Shown here piece by piece: positions 8,166 through 15,885 of a stretch of DNA of 64,000 nucleotides. Within the stretch, counting starts at the first letter, position 1. Each line of letters begins with the position of its first letter. The position numbers were made by a program, and so were the translations under genes. The stretch is from SIG607 sp045648445 (GTDB lineage: Bacteria; Bacillota; Clostridia; Oscillospirales; Acutalibacteraceae): assembly GCA_045648445.1 (NCBI GenBank), contig JAZRNY010000033.1, positions 1 to 64,000 on the forward strand. The letters are read 5' to 3'. The notes beneath the pieces are model-generated. The model worked only from the letters and a program-made list of their open reading frames with translations, was not told where the DNA came from and searched no databases.

Positions 8166-9440
8166 ATGAATACAGACATTCTGATTGTCGGTTGTGGTGT
8201 TGCGGGGCTTTATTGCGCACTGAATTTTCCGGAAAACCGAAATATTTTAATTGTTACAAAAAACATCGCAAGAAAGAGCGATTCTTATCTTGCGCAAGGC
8301 GGCATTTGTGTGCTGCGGGATGAAGAAGACTACAATTCTTTTTATGAAGATACCATGCGGGCGGGACATTATGAAAACAACCCGGAGTCGGTGGATGTCA
8401 TGATTCGGTCTTCTCAGGGCGTGATCGAAGATCTTGTTTCCTTTGGTGTCAGATTTGAAAAAAACGGGGAAACTTTTCATTATACAAGAGAAGGGGCACA
8501 CTCTGCCGCAAGAATCCTGTTTCACGAGGATGAAACGGGGAAAGAAATCACATCCCACCTGATTGAAACAGCGAGAAGCCGCAAAAACATTACACTCATT
8601 GAGAATTTCACCATGGTTGATTTGATCTGCAGTGAAAACGAATGCCAAGGAATTATCGGTCACGATGAAAACGGGAACTACAAGCCGATCACCGCAAATT
8701 ACACCGTTCTTGCAACCGGCGGCATTGGCGGGCTGTTTGAACACTCGACCAATTACAGGCATCTTACGGGTGATGCGCTTGCGCTTGCAATCAAATATGG
8801 AATCAAACTGAAGAATCTGGCGTACATACAAATCCATCCCACAACGCTTTATACGAAGAAAGAGGGAAGAGAATTCCTGATTTCCGAGTCGGTTCGCGGA
8901 GAGGGTGCGATCCTGCTGAATTCCAAAGGGGAGCGGTTTGTCAACGAACTTCTGCCGCGCGATGTTGTCACCAAGGCCATCTTGGAAGAAATGAAACAAG
9001 AAGGATCGGAACACGTTTGGCTTTCGCTTGCGCCGATCCCGGAAGAAGAAATCAAGACCCACTTTCCGAACATCTATCAGCGTTGTCTCGAAGAGGGATA
9101 TGACGTCACCAAAGAGCCGATTCCGGTTGTCCCGTCACAGCATTACTTTATGGGCGGTATCGATGTTGATACCTTCAGCAAAACGAGTATGGATCGGCTT
9201 TATGCAATCGGCGAAACGGCTTGCAACGGAGTTCACGGAAAAAACAGACTGGCAAGCAATTCGCTTTTAGAGAGTCTTGTTTTTGCCAAAAGAGCGGCGT
9301 CTCATATCAACTTGTGCTATCATACCGTGAAAAGCACACCCGAAATTGAGGTTGACTGCAGTCAGTACCGAAACTATCGGGAAGAATACAAACAAATGAT
9401 TTTAGAATCAATCGATAAGGAGAAACAGAACGATGAATGA
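8166..9440 (+). CDS. nadB: L-aspartate oxidase NadB
   Basis: NadB is a flavoprotein that oxidises L-aspartate to iminoaspartate, the substrate for NadA. The N-terminal TDILIVGCGVAGLYCALNF is a dinucleotide-binding fold for FAD. SDSYLAQGGICV, HSAARILFHEDETGKEI and ETACNGVHGKNRLASNSLLESLVF are diagnostic of aspartate oxidase and its fumarate-reductase relatives. About 424 residues, shorter than the roughly 530 of E. coli NadB, as is common in Clostridia where the C-terminal helical domain is reduced. The ATG at 8166 begins the homologous region; the open frame to the left is a shadow of nadA. The last 8 bases overlap nadC. Confidence 0.95.
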   Translation: MNTDILIVGCGVAGLYCALNFPENRNILIVTKNIARKSDSYLAQGGICVLRDEEDYNSFYEDTMRAGHYENNPESVDVMIRSSQGVIEDLVSFGVRFEKNGETFHYTREGAHSAARILFHEDETGKEITSHLIETARSRKNITLIENFTMVDLICSENECQGIIGHDENGNYKPITANYTVLATGGIGGLFEHSTNYRHLTGDALALAIKYGIKLKNLAYIQIHPTTLYTKKEGREFLISESVRGEGAILLNSKGERFVNELLPRDVVTKAILEEMKQEGSEHVWLSLAPIPEEEIKTHFPNIYQRCLEEGYDVTKEPIPVVPSQHYFMGGIDVDTFSKTSMDRLYAIGETACNGVHGKNRLASNSLLESLVFAKRAASHINLCYHTVKSTPEIEVDCSQYRNYREEYKQMILESIDKEKQNDE

Positions 9441-10284
9441 TATCACGATGAAATTAAACGTTGATGATCAGATTTTATCTGCATTAAAAGAAGATATTAC
9501 AAGTGAGGATATCACAACAAATTCGGTGATGCCCGCATACAAAGAGGGCGAAGTGGAGCTGATCTGTAAAGAAGACGGTGTCATTGCGGGACTGGGTGTG
9601 TTCAAAAGAGTGTTTGAGCTTTTGGATGCAGAGACAACCGTGGAGTTTTTCTGCCAAGACGGTGATGCTGTCAAAAACGGAGAGAAACTTGCGGTCGTTC
9701 GCGGGGATATTCGCGTTCTCCTTTCAGGGGAACGAACCGCGCTGAATTATTTGCAGCGCATGAGCGGGATCGCGACCTACACAAGAAAGATCGCGAACCT
9801 TCTGGCCGGCTCCAAAACAAAGCTTTTGGATACAAGAAAAACCACCCCCAATATGCGCGTGTTTGAAAAGTACGCGGTCAAGGTGGGCGGCGGGTATAAT
9901 CATCGTTTTAATTTGAGCGATGGCATCCTCCTGAAAGACAATCACATCGGTGCGGCAGGCGGCGTGAAAGAAGCGGTAAGAATGGCAAAGGAATATGCCC
10001 CGTTTGTTCGCAAAATCGAAATTGAAGTGGAAAACCTTGCCATGCTCAAAGAAGCACTGGAGGCCGGCGCCGATATTATCATGCTCGATAATATGAGCAT
10101 CGAGGATATGAAGGAAGCGGTCAGACTCACCGCGGGGAAAGCCGAAACAGAATGCAGCGGTAATGTGACAAAAGAAAATGTCGCAAGACTTGTTGATATT
10201 GGGGTAGACTACATTTCGAGCGGAGCTTTGACACACTCATCACCGATTCTTGACCTTTCGCTTAAAAATCTTCACGCTGTTTGA
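9433..10284 (+). CDS. nadC: Nicotinate-nucleotide pyrophosphorylase NadC
   Basis: NadC (quinolinate phosphoribosyltransferase) turns quinolinate and PRPP into nicotinate mononucleotide, the third step of de novo NAD synthesis. It is 283 residues, the usual size. Family signatures include ERTALNYLQRMSGIATYTRK, LLDTRKTTPNMRVFEKYAV, KVGGGYNHRFNLSDGILLKDNHI, IEIEVENLAMLKEALEAGAD and DYISSGALTHS. It overlaps nadB by 8 bases, and its stop region contains the ribosome binding site of niaR, so all four genes are co-transcribed. Confidence 0.97.
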   Translation: MNDITMKLNVDDQILSALKEDITSEDITTNSVMPAYKEGEVELICKEDGVIAGLGVFKRVFELLDAETTVEFFCQDGDAVKNGEKLAVVRGDIRVLLSGERTALNYLQRMSGIATYTRKIANLLAGSKTKLLDTRKTTPNMRVFEKYAVKVGGGYNHRFNLSDGILLKDNHIGAAGGVKEAVRMAKEYAPFVRKIEIEVENLAMLKEALEAGADIIMLDNMSIEDMKEAVRLTAGKAETECSGNVTKENVARLVDIGVDYISSGALTHSSPILDLSLKNLHAV

Positions 10285-10298
10285 TCAGGAGGGGTTGT

Positions 10299-10841
10299 AT
10301 GAATGCAGAACAAAGGCGAAAAGAAATTGTTCGTATCATGATGGCTGAGCAAAAGCCGATCTCCGGCGGGCAACTCTCGGAAAAGCTCGGCGTTTCCAGA
10401 CAGATCATCGTAAAAGACATTTCCGCCATCAAAGCCGCCGGATACGATATCGTATCAACACACAGCGGTTATGTTATGCAGACGAAACCGCTCAATTCCA
10501 GGGTGTTTAAGGTGATTCATTCAGACGAAGATGTTGCAAAAGAGCTGAATCTGATCGTGGACCTTGGCGGAACCGTGGAAGATGTGTTTATCTATCATAA
10601 GGTGTATCACAAAATTTCTGCCCCGATGGGGATCAAGTCAAGGTATGATGTGGAAGTGTTTCTTGATGGGATCGCCTCCGGGAAATCCAGTTTGCTGAAA
10701 AACGTCACTTCGGGATTTCACTATCACACGGTTTTGGCAGAAAAAACAGAGGTGCTTGATCTGATCGAAAAACAATTAAAGGAATGTGGATTCCTTGCGC
10801 AGCTTCAGGAATATGAGCCGGAGGAGATCACCTGTTCCTAA
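10299..10841 (+). CDS. niaR: NiaR-type niacin-responsive repressor
   Basis: About 180 residues: an N-terminal winged helix (residues about 5-60, SGGQLSEKLGVSRQIIVKDI) followed by a 3H domain with conserved histidines (KVIHSDED, IYHKVYHKI, SGFHYHTV). NiaR (YrxA) represses NAD synthesis or niacin uptake genes when nicotinic acid is bound to the 3H domain. Its place as last gene of the nadABC operon fits autoregulated control. The start at 10299 was chosen because AGGAGGGG lies just upstream; the ATG at 10281 would precede that site. Confidence 0.92.
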   Translation: MNAEQRRKEIVRIMMAEQKPISGGQLSEKLGVSRQIIVKDISAIKAAGYDIVSTHSGYVMQTKPLNSRVFKVIHSDEDVAKELNLIVDLGGTVEDVFIYHKVYHKISAPMGIKSRYDVEVFLDGIASGKSSLLKNVTSGFHYHTVLAEKTEVLDLIEKQLKECGFLAQLQEYEPEEITCS

Positions 10842-10910
10842 AACAATTTGAGTTTATATAAAAAGGCGATAGAGTTTGGAAACTGCGGAAATGGTGCGGT
10901 TGGATACAAC

Positions 10911-10950
10911 AACAGCGAGGTGATTGTCACCTCGCTGTTTATTATTTTTT
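10911..10950. terminator. Bidirectional terminator after niaR
   Basis: A 13-base-pair stem, AACAGCGAGGTGA paired with TCACCTCGCTGTT around the loop TTG, is followed by a T-rich run. It serves the nad operon on the plus strand. The 3' end of the minus-strand gene at 10942-11385 lies inside it. Confidence 0.88.
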
Positions 10951-11385
10951 GATCAGTTTGAATTGCTTCTTTCTGTAAAAGTGATAATTTCTTCCTCCGT
11001 AATTTTGGGGGTGATAGATCGTTGCTTCGGGGCAATCTGTCAGAACGAAGCCTTGTGTGTCAAAACTTTCGCACAACACGCCGAAGAATTGATTGTTCTT
11101 AACGATGCATTTGCTTACATCGAGGGCCTCATCACTTTCTTCCGTGTAATAGTCATCGCGGCCATCGCCTGCGTCGCTGCTGCTTTCATAGTCATAGGTG
11201 AATACGGTGTGAATCGAGTACTCCGATATCTTGCGGGACAAAGCTGCTGTAAAAGCAGCGTCATATTCCAGCTCGGCAACCGTTAATTCAACGCGTTGAA
11301 AATCGGATGATTCGTCTGCCCGACAGTAACTTTTATACGTTTTTGCGCCTTCAAATGTTTCATCAACAACCGTTAAAATCAGCAT
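10942..11385 (-). CDS. Acidic protein of unknown function
   Basis: About 147 residues starting MLILTVVDETFEGAKTYKSY at an ATG at 11385. The frame is open further to 12051, but that part is a shadow of spoVT. The protein is acidic in the middle (a DYESSSDAGDGRDDYYTEESDEA-like stretch around residues 65-90) and basic at the end (a KKQFKLIKK tail). No signal peptide or membrane segment is seen. I do not recognise the family. It is divergent from spoVT with 138 bases between, so the two could share regulation. The ribosome binding site is weak (GAAAGTAGTGATAAC). Confidence 0.55.
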   Translation of the reverse strand: MLILTVVDETFEGAKTYKSYCRADESSDFQRVELTVAELEYDAAFTAALSRKISEYSIHTVFTYDYESSSDAGDGRDDYYTEESDEALDVSKCIVKNNQFFGVLCESFDTQGFVLTDCPEATIYHPQNYGGRNYHFYRKKQFKLIKK

Positions 11386-11460
11386 TGTTATCACTACTTT
11401 CTGTTTTTGTTGTAACAATTTATATGTTAACATATCTGATTTCAAAAGTAAATATATGCG

Positions 11461-11489
11461 GTATAATCTCCTGCCTTTGACAGATACTA
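11461..11489 (+). promoter_or_regulatory. Candidate forespore sigma-G/F-type promoter of spoVT
   Basis: GTATA at 11461-11465 and GATACTA at 11483-11489, 17 bases apart, match the sigma-G pattern (GHATR, about 18 bases, CATWHTA) at all but one base and with one base less spacing. SpoVT is a forespore gene under sigma-G in Bacillus, so the placement about 30 bases before its start fits. The match was made by eye. Confidence 0.45.
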
Positions 11490-11523
11490 ACATCGTAATT
11501 TGAAAAATAAGGAGATTTGAGAT

Positions 11524-12063
11524 ATGAAAGCAACCGGAATAGTTCGTAGAATCGATGATTTGGGTCGTGTTGTCATCCCGAAGGAAATCCGCCGCACCAT
11601 GCGCATCCGTGAGGGCGACCCGCTTGAGATCTACACCGACAAGGACGGGGAAGTGATCTTCAAAAAATACTCGCCGGTGGGAGAGCTTTCGCTGTTTGCG
11701 ACTCAGATTTGCGATACTCTTAACAAAACCACATCCTGCGCATGCGCGGTGTGCGACCGTGATTCGGTCATTGCAGTATCGGGCGTGCCTAAGCGCGAAC
11801 TGCTCGACAAACGCATTTCCGAGGGGTTGGAGCGCGTCATCGAATCCCGTTTGATTTACCAAGTCAAGCAGGGCGAGCAGAAACTGCAGGTGCTGGAAGA
11901 CTCTTCCGCATATTTCGTTTCGGTGGCAGCACCGATTTTGGCCGAGGGTGACGTCTCGGGCTGTGTGGTATTCTTGTCTCAAGACGCTTCTCCCATGGGG
12001 GAAACCGAGTATAAACTTGCACAGACGGTTGCGGGATTTCTCGGAAAACAAATGGAATCATAA
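11524..12063 (+). CDS. spoVT: Stage V sporulation regulator SpoVT
   Basis: SpoVT is an AbrB-family DNA-binding regulator that tunes sigma-G-dependent genes in the forespore. 179 residues, the normal length. The N-terminal swapped-hairpin domain is unmistakable: MKATGIVRRIDDLGRVVIPKEI, then RRTMRIREGDPLEIYTD. A C-terminal GAF-like domain (residues about 55-178) follows, including VIAVSGVPKRELLDKRIS. The ATG follows ATAAGGAGATTTGAGAT. It stands alone, divergent from the acidic protein gene and ended by a strong hairpin. It is good evidence for an endospore former. Confidence 0.96.
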   Translation: MKATGIVRRIDDLGRVVIPKEIRRTMRIREGDPLEIYTDKDGEVIFKKYSPVGELSLFATQICDTLNKTTSCACAVCDRDSVIAVSGVPKRELLDKRISEGLERVIESRLIYQVKQGEQKLQVLEDSSAYFVSVAAPILAEGDVSGCVVFLSQDASPMGETEYKLAQTVAGFLGKQMES

Positions 12064-12097
12064 AAGAAAACGCCCGCGAATCGGGCGTTTTCTTTTA
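12062..12097. terminator. Bidirectional terminator between spoVT and the SASP gene
   Basis: AAAAGAAAACGCCCG pairs with CGGGCGTTTTCTTTT around CGAAT, a long stem with A and T flanks. It ends spoVT on the plus strand and the convergent spore protein gene on the minus strand. Confidence 0.9.
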
Positions 12098-12105
12098 TGA
12101 TCGGC

Positions 12106-12294
12106 TTACTTGCCGAGGGTCTGCTCATAGCTCATGATCATCTTCTTGACCATCTGACCGCCGATGGAACCTGCCTGCTTAGAGGTAAGGTCTCCGTTGT
12201 AACCCTGCTTAAGATTTACGCCTACTTCACTAGCTGCTTCCATCTTAAATCTGTTGAGAGCTTCTTTAGCCTCAGGTACTACGTTTTTAGCCAT
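12106..12294 (-). CDS. Alpha/beta-type small acid-soluble spore protein
   Basis: 62 residues. These proteins coat and protect DNA in dormant spores and are degraded at germination. The family signatures are clear: ALNRFKMEAASEVGV contains the germination-protease recognition region, and GDLTSKQAGSIGGQMVKKMI is the conserved C-terminal DNA-binding part. The ATG at 12294 follows AAGGAGTGAA. It lies convergent to spoVT. Its GC-rich codons resemble the left part of the window, while the next gene to the right is AT-rich. Confidence 0.96.
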   Translation of the reverse strand: MAKNVVPEAKEALNRFKMEAASEVGVNLKQGYNGDLTSKQAGSIGGQMVKKMIMSYEQTLGK

Positions 12295-12414
12295 TTCATT
12301 TCACTCCTTTTTTTGTTTTTGCGTTTGCATTATTATTGTTTTCTTAAAACACAAAAATATAAAAGGTAAATTTTTTCTTTTTTTTTGAAATGAAGTATGA
12401 GTAATTACAAATAC

Positions 12415-13188
12415 TTATTTTTGAAATAATTTTTCGTCTTTGTATTTGCTTGGGGAAATTCCCGTATGTTTTTTAAATACCTTGCTGAAATAGTACACGT
12501 CTGAAAAATTGCAAATCGACGATACGTCCGAAACTGAAAAACTTCCTGTAGATAGTAAGCTTTTTGCATATTCGATTTTGCGTTGAATTATATATTTATT
12601 CGGAGTGACGTTATATACTTTTCGGAATATTTCGCAAAATCTTCTGGCGCATACTCCGCTTCGCTCAACTACTTTATCAAGGCAGTCAGTGTTATTGAAA
12701 TTAGCGTCAATATATTCTTTTGAGTCTATCACACGCTTGTCTTTCGGGAAATACTGTTTTTCTCGCAGACGGTTTATTTCTGAAAAGATGGCGTAGGAAA
12801 GTGAATATAATTCCAAGTAGTCGTTTGAAATATTAGCCTTTTCGGCTTTTTGTAAAAGATTAATGATTTTTGTGGAATTTGAAACAGGAAATACGAAACT
12901 TTCGGTGTTTAACGGTTCGGTAGTTGTAAAGTGTATCGAAAACGACTTGGAAGGCGCCTCTAAAATATCACAGGTATATCTATCCTTTTGATTGAAAAAA
13001 TATACGCAATCTACATTTGATAAAAATTTTTTCTCTCCTAAAGTAATAACGCTTTTGCCTTTCATCATAATTCCTAAAAAATGCATATTGCGTGGTTCTA
13101 CGGTAAGTGGCTTAAGATAATTTCTTTCATACTGTACTACTGCTAAGATATCTTTTATGCACATATTTTTAAAATCCAATTCTGACAC
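12415..13188 (-). CDS. AraC-family transcription regulator
   Basis: 257 residues with two parts: an N-terminal cupin-like sensing region (about 20-140) and a C-terminal double helix-turn-helix of AraC type (about 160-255). The latter includes CARRFCEIFRKVYNVTPNKY and SSICNFSDVYYFSKVFKKHTGISPSKYK, the family signature. Such proteins usually activate sugar genes on binding a sugar. It is divergent from galM and lies near the uronate operon; paired direct repeats upstream of that operon and of surface locus A fit an AraC-type activator. Start uncertain: GTG at 13188 is very close to AAAGG, so TTG at 13179 is an alternative. Confidence 0.88.
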   Translation of the reverse strand: MSELDFKNMCIKDILAVVQYERNYLKPLTVEPRNMHFLGIMMKGKSVITLGEKKFLSNVDCVYFFNQKDRYTCDILEAPSKSFSIHFTTTEPLNTESFVFPVSNSTKIINLLQKAEKANISNDYLELYSLSYAIFSEINRLREKQYFPKDKRVIDSKEYIDANFNNTDCLDKVVERSGVCARRFCEIFRKVYNVTPNKYIIQRKIEYAKSLLSTGSFSVSDVSSICNFSDVYYFSKVFKKHTGISPSKYKDEKLFQK

Positions 13189-13341
13189 ACCTTTGCATAT
13201 TTTTAGGTATATTATAGTATATGGTTACCGGAAAGTATATTTCTTTTTTGTTAAATTATTGAAAATTACTTCCGTATATTACAAATTTCTTTATATTACA
13301 ATATTAAATCAAAAGATTTTTTGAAAAATATAATGATTTTT

Positions 13342-13361
13342 TTGATTAAATGTGATATAAT
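13342..13361 (+). promoter_or_regulatory. Extended -10 promoter of galM
   Basis: TATAAT at 13356-13361 is preceded by TGA, giving an extended -10. No good -35 is seen at 17 bases. The distance to the galM ATG is about 40 bases. Confidence 0.5.
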
Positions 13362-13401
13362 TTTTCTAAAATAAAATCTTATACTTTCAGGAGGAAATTC
13401 T

Positions 13402-14442
13402 ATGATTTCTGTTCGTGATTTTGGTAAAAATTTAAACGGTGAAGACGTTCAGTTATTTATACTTGATAATGGAAAAGCGTCGGTATATATTACTGATTTA
13501 GGCGCACACATCGTTTCTGTAAACGTGCCTGACAAAAACGGCGTTCTTACCGACGTTGTTTTGGGCGCTGATAATGCCGAGGCTTATGCAGGTGATATTT
13601 CTTATATGGGTTCAACGGTAGGAAGATTTGCCAATAGAATTGAAAAGGGCAAATTTATTCTTAACGGCATGGAATATACGTTGGCAACTAACAATGGACC
13701 TAATCATCTTCACGGCGGAAATGTTGGCTTTAATCATAAAATGTTTGATGCATTTGTCGAAGGAGATACTCTTAAAATGTCTTATTTTTCTCCTGACGGA
13801 GAAGAAGGTTTTCCGGGAAATTTAAAATTTGAAGTAAGTTTCACTTTAGGCGATGACAACGATTTGGCTATTGAATATAAAGCGGTTAGTGATGCAGATA
13901 CTGTAGTAAATTTCACTAATCACGCATATTTTAACCTAAATGGCGCTATTACCGAAAAGACAGTTTATAACCACACTTTAAAAATTAGTGCAGATGCTTT
14001 TTGCAGAGGCGATGAAAACTGTCTTGCAGATGGTACGATTGTCCCTGTTAGAAATACCGATATGGATTTCAGAGCCGCTGTAAATTTAGGTGAAAGATTA
14101 AAAAGCGATTATTTTGATATTAAATCTACAGGTGGGCTTGATCATAATTTTGTACTTTCTATGGTTAGAGGAGAATTTAAAGAGGCTGCAGAACTTTATT
14201 GCGCTGATACCGGTATTTTATTAGAGTGTTTTACCGATCAGCCCGGTGTGCAGGTTTATACAAGTAACGGTACAAATTATAGCGAAGGTAAGGGATGCGC
14301 TCATTACGGTGTGCATTCTGCCGTTTGTCTTGAAACTCAAGGTTTCCCAAATGCAACATCATTTGATTATTTCCCAAGTCCTGTATTAAAAGCAGGTGAA
14401 GAATTTTACAGCAAGACTGTATATCGTTTCTCCGTTAAATAA
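13402..14442 (+). CDS. galM: Aldose 1-epimerase (mutarotase)
   Basis: This 346-residue protein interconverts alpha and beta anomers of aldoses such as galactose, so that released sugars enter kinases or isomerases. Family signatures: GSTVGRFANRIEKGKF, NGPNHLHGGNVGFNHK, NFTNHAYFNLNG with the catalytic His, GGLDHNFVL, and ECFTDQPGVQVYTSN. Cytoplasmic. The ATG follows AGGAGGAAATTCT. It is divergent from the AraC regulator and may feed from the alpha-galactosidase and glycosidases elsewhere in the window. A convergent terminator separates it from uxaC. Confidence 0.94.
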   Translation: MISVRDFGKNLNGEDVQLFILDNGKASVYITDLGAHIVSVNVPDKNGVLTDVVLGADNAEAYAGDISYMGSTVGRFANRIEKGKFILNGMEYTLATNNGPNHLHGGNVGFNHKMFDAFVEGDTLKMSYFSPDGEEGFPGNLKFEVSFTLGDDNDLAIEYKAVSDADTVVNFTNHAYFNLNGAITEKTVYNHTLKISADAFCRGDENCLADGTIVPVRNTDMDFRAAVNLGERLKSDYFDIKSTGGLDHNFVLSMVRGEFKEAAELYCADTGILLECFTDQPGVQVYTSNGTNYSEGKGCAHYGVHSAVCLETQGFPNATSFDYFPSPVLKAGEEFYSKTVYRFSVK

Positions 14443-14448
14443 AAATAA

Positions 14449-14488
14449 CAAGACCTCCGAATTTTCGGAGGTCTTGATTTATTATTTT
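14449..14488. terminator. Bidirectional terminator between galM and uxaC
   Basis: CAAGACCTCCGA pairs with TCGGAGGTCTTG around ATTT, with A-rich and T-rich flanks on both sides. Confidence 0.9.
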
Positions 14489-15876
14489 TCCATTTTGAAG
14501 TAATTTATACTGTTATAATAACAAATATTTTTAATAACTTCGCCAACAATTTCTTTGTCTTTGGTCATTTCACCATTTTCGATGAGTGTACCTAAGTAGT
14601 TGCAAAGTATTCTGCGGAAATAGTGATGTCTAGGATAGGAAAGAAGTGAACGGCTATCAGTAAGCATACCAACGAATGTTGCAATGTGACCTGTAGCAGT
14701 TAAATCTTCAAGATGTTTTTCCATGCCTATCTTATTATCTAAGAACCACCATGCAGGTCCATATTGCATTTTACCTTTTGCCTCGTCACTTTGGAAGCAA
14801 CCGATAAGTGTCATAATTTCTGTATTCATTTTTGGATTAAGATTAAATACGATGGTAGGGGGAAGGGCGTTTTCACTGTTTAACTTATCAAACAGGCGAG
14901 ACATATTTTTTATGCTATTTGTATCACTGATACTGTCAAAACCAGTGTCAAGACCGAGAGATGCTAACATATTGGCGTTATTATTTCTCATGGCGCCAAC
15001 GTGCAGTTCGGTCCTTATATCGTGTTTAGCATAAAGTTTCATAAGGAAGTAGGTAAGATAACCTTTAAAAATATCTGCTTCCTCAGCGGTTATTTTTTCG
15101 CCGTTATATACCTTTTTGTAAACTTCATCAGCCTGACTTCTATCATATACGGGAAGAACACATTCTACTGCAATATCACTAGCAGTAGTGCCAACTTCTT
15201 TAAATGCTTCAAGTCTTTTTTCAATAGCAATTTCAAGTTTATCGATGTTATCGGCTATGTTTGTCTGCGCCTCAAGAAGTCCGATGAATGTTTTGTAAGC
15301 GGCAGCATCAATATTCATGATTTTATCTGCTCTAAAAGCAGGGATAACGCTGAAAGGATAATTTTTAGCCTTTATAGCCTTAAATGTTTCCATATCGTCA
15401 AATACTTCATTGGTAGTGAAAATGTGACGTACGTTAGAACCTGCAATAAGAGAAGATGGAGTTACGTTATTCTTTTTAATATATGCGTTACATTCATCCC
15501 ATATTGCTTCGGCATTATTTGCATTAATTTCTTTTTCGCAACCGAAAAACTCTTTAAGTTCAACCTGAGACCAATGGTAAAGCGGATTTCCGAATGCAGT
15601 TCCTAAAACCGTACAATAAGTAATAAACTTTTCCTTGTTGGTTGCATCACCGGTAATAAATTTTTCGTTAACGCCATAGTTTCTCATTAAACGCCATTTG
15701 TAATGGTCGCCTGCAAGCCAAATTTCGAATATATCACTGAAAGGTTTGTCTTCCAAAATTTGTTTTTCAGGAAGATGACAGTGATAGTCGAAAATAGGCA
15801 TATCTTTCGCATAATCGAAATAGAGTTTTTCAGCAGTTTTGTTTTTGAGTAAAAAATTGTTTTTCAAATAACTCAT
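14482..15876 (-). CDS. uxaC: Glucuronate/galacturonate isomerase
   Basis: UxaC converts D-galacturonate to tagaturonate and D-glucuronate to fructuronate. 464 residues, normal for the family. The N-terminus holds the amidohydrolase-like metal motif DYHCHLPEKQI. WLAGDHYKWRLMRNYGV and TAFGNPLYHWSQVELKEFFG are typical of UxaC, as is the C-terminal GMLTDSRSLLSYPRHHYFRRIL. It is the last gene of the operon GH2-GH2-uxaB-uxaA-uxaC, 9 bases after uxaA, and ends at a strong terminator. With UxaB and UxaA it completes the galacturonate route to 2-keto-3-deoxygluconate. Confidence 0.96.
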   Translation of the reverse strand: MSYLKNNFLLKNKTAEKLYFDYAKDMPIFDYHCHLPEKQILEDKPFSDIFEIWLAGDHYKWRLMRNYGVNEKFITGDATNKEKFITYCTVLGTAFGNPLYHWSQVELKEFFGCEKEINANNAEAIWDECNAYIKKNNVTPSSLIAGSNVRHIFTTNEVFDDMETFKAIKAKNYPFSVIPAFRADKIMNIDAAAYKTFIGLLEAQTNIADNIDKLEIAIEKRLEAFKEVGTTASDIAVECVLPVYDRSQADEVYKKVYNGEKITAEEADIFKGYLTYFLMKLYAKHDIRTELHVGAMRNNNANMLASLGLDTGFDSISDTNSIKNMSRLFDKLNSENALPPTIVFNLNPKMNTEIMTLIGCFQSDEAKGKMQYGPAWWFLDNKIGMEKHLEDLTATGHIATFVGMLTDSRSLLSYPRHHYFRRILCNYLGTLIENGEMTKDKEIVGEVIKNICYYNSINYFKMEK

Positions 15877-15885
15877 ATTGTCCTC

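Noticed and set aside
8247..9062. Minus-strand open frame of 271 codons opposite nadB
   Set aside because: Shadow of nadB, with no motif and no start context.
11386..12051. N-terminal extension of the minus-strand gene at 10942
   Set aside because: It is the antisense of spoVT; the plausible start is the ATG at 11385.
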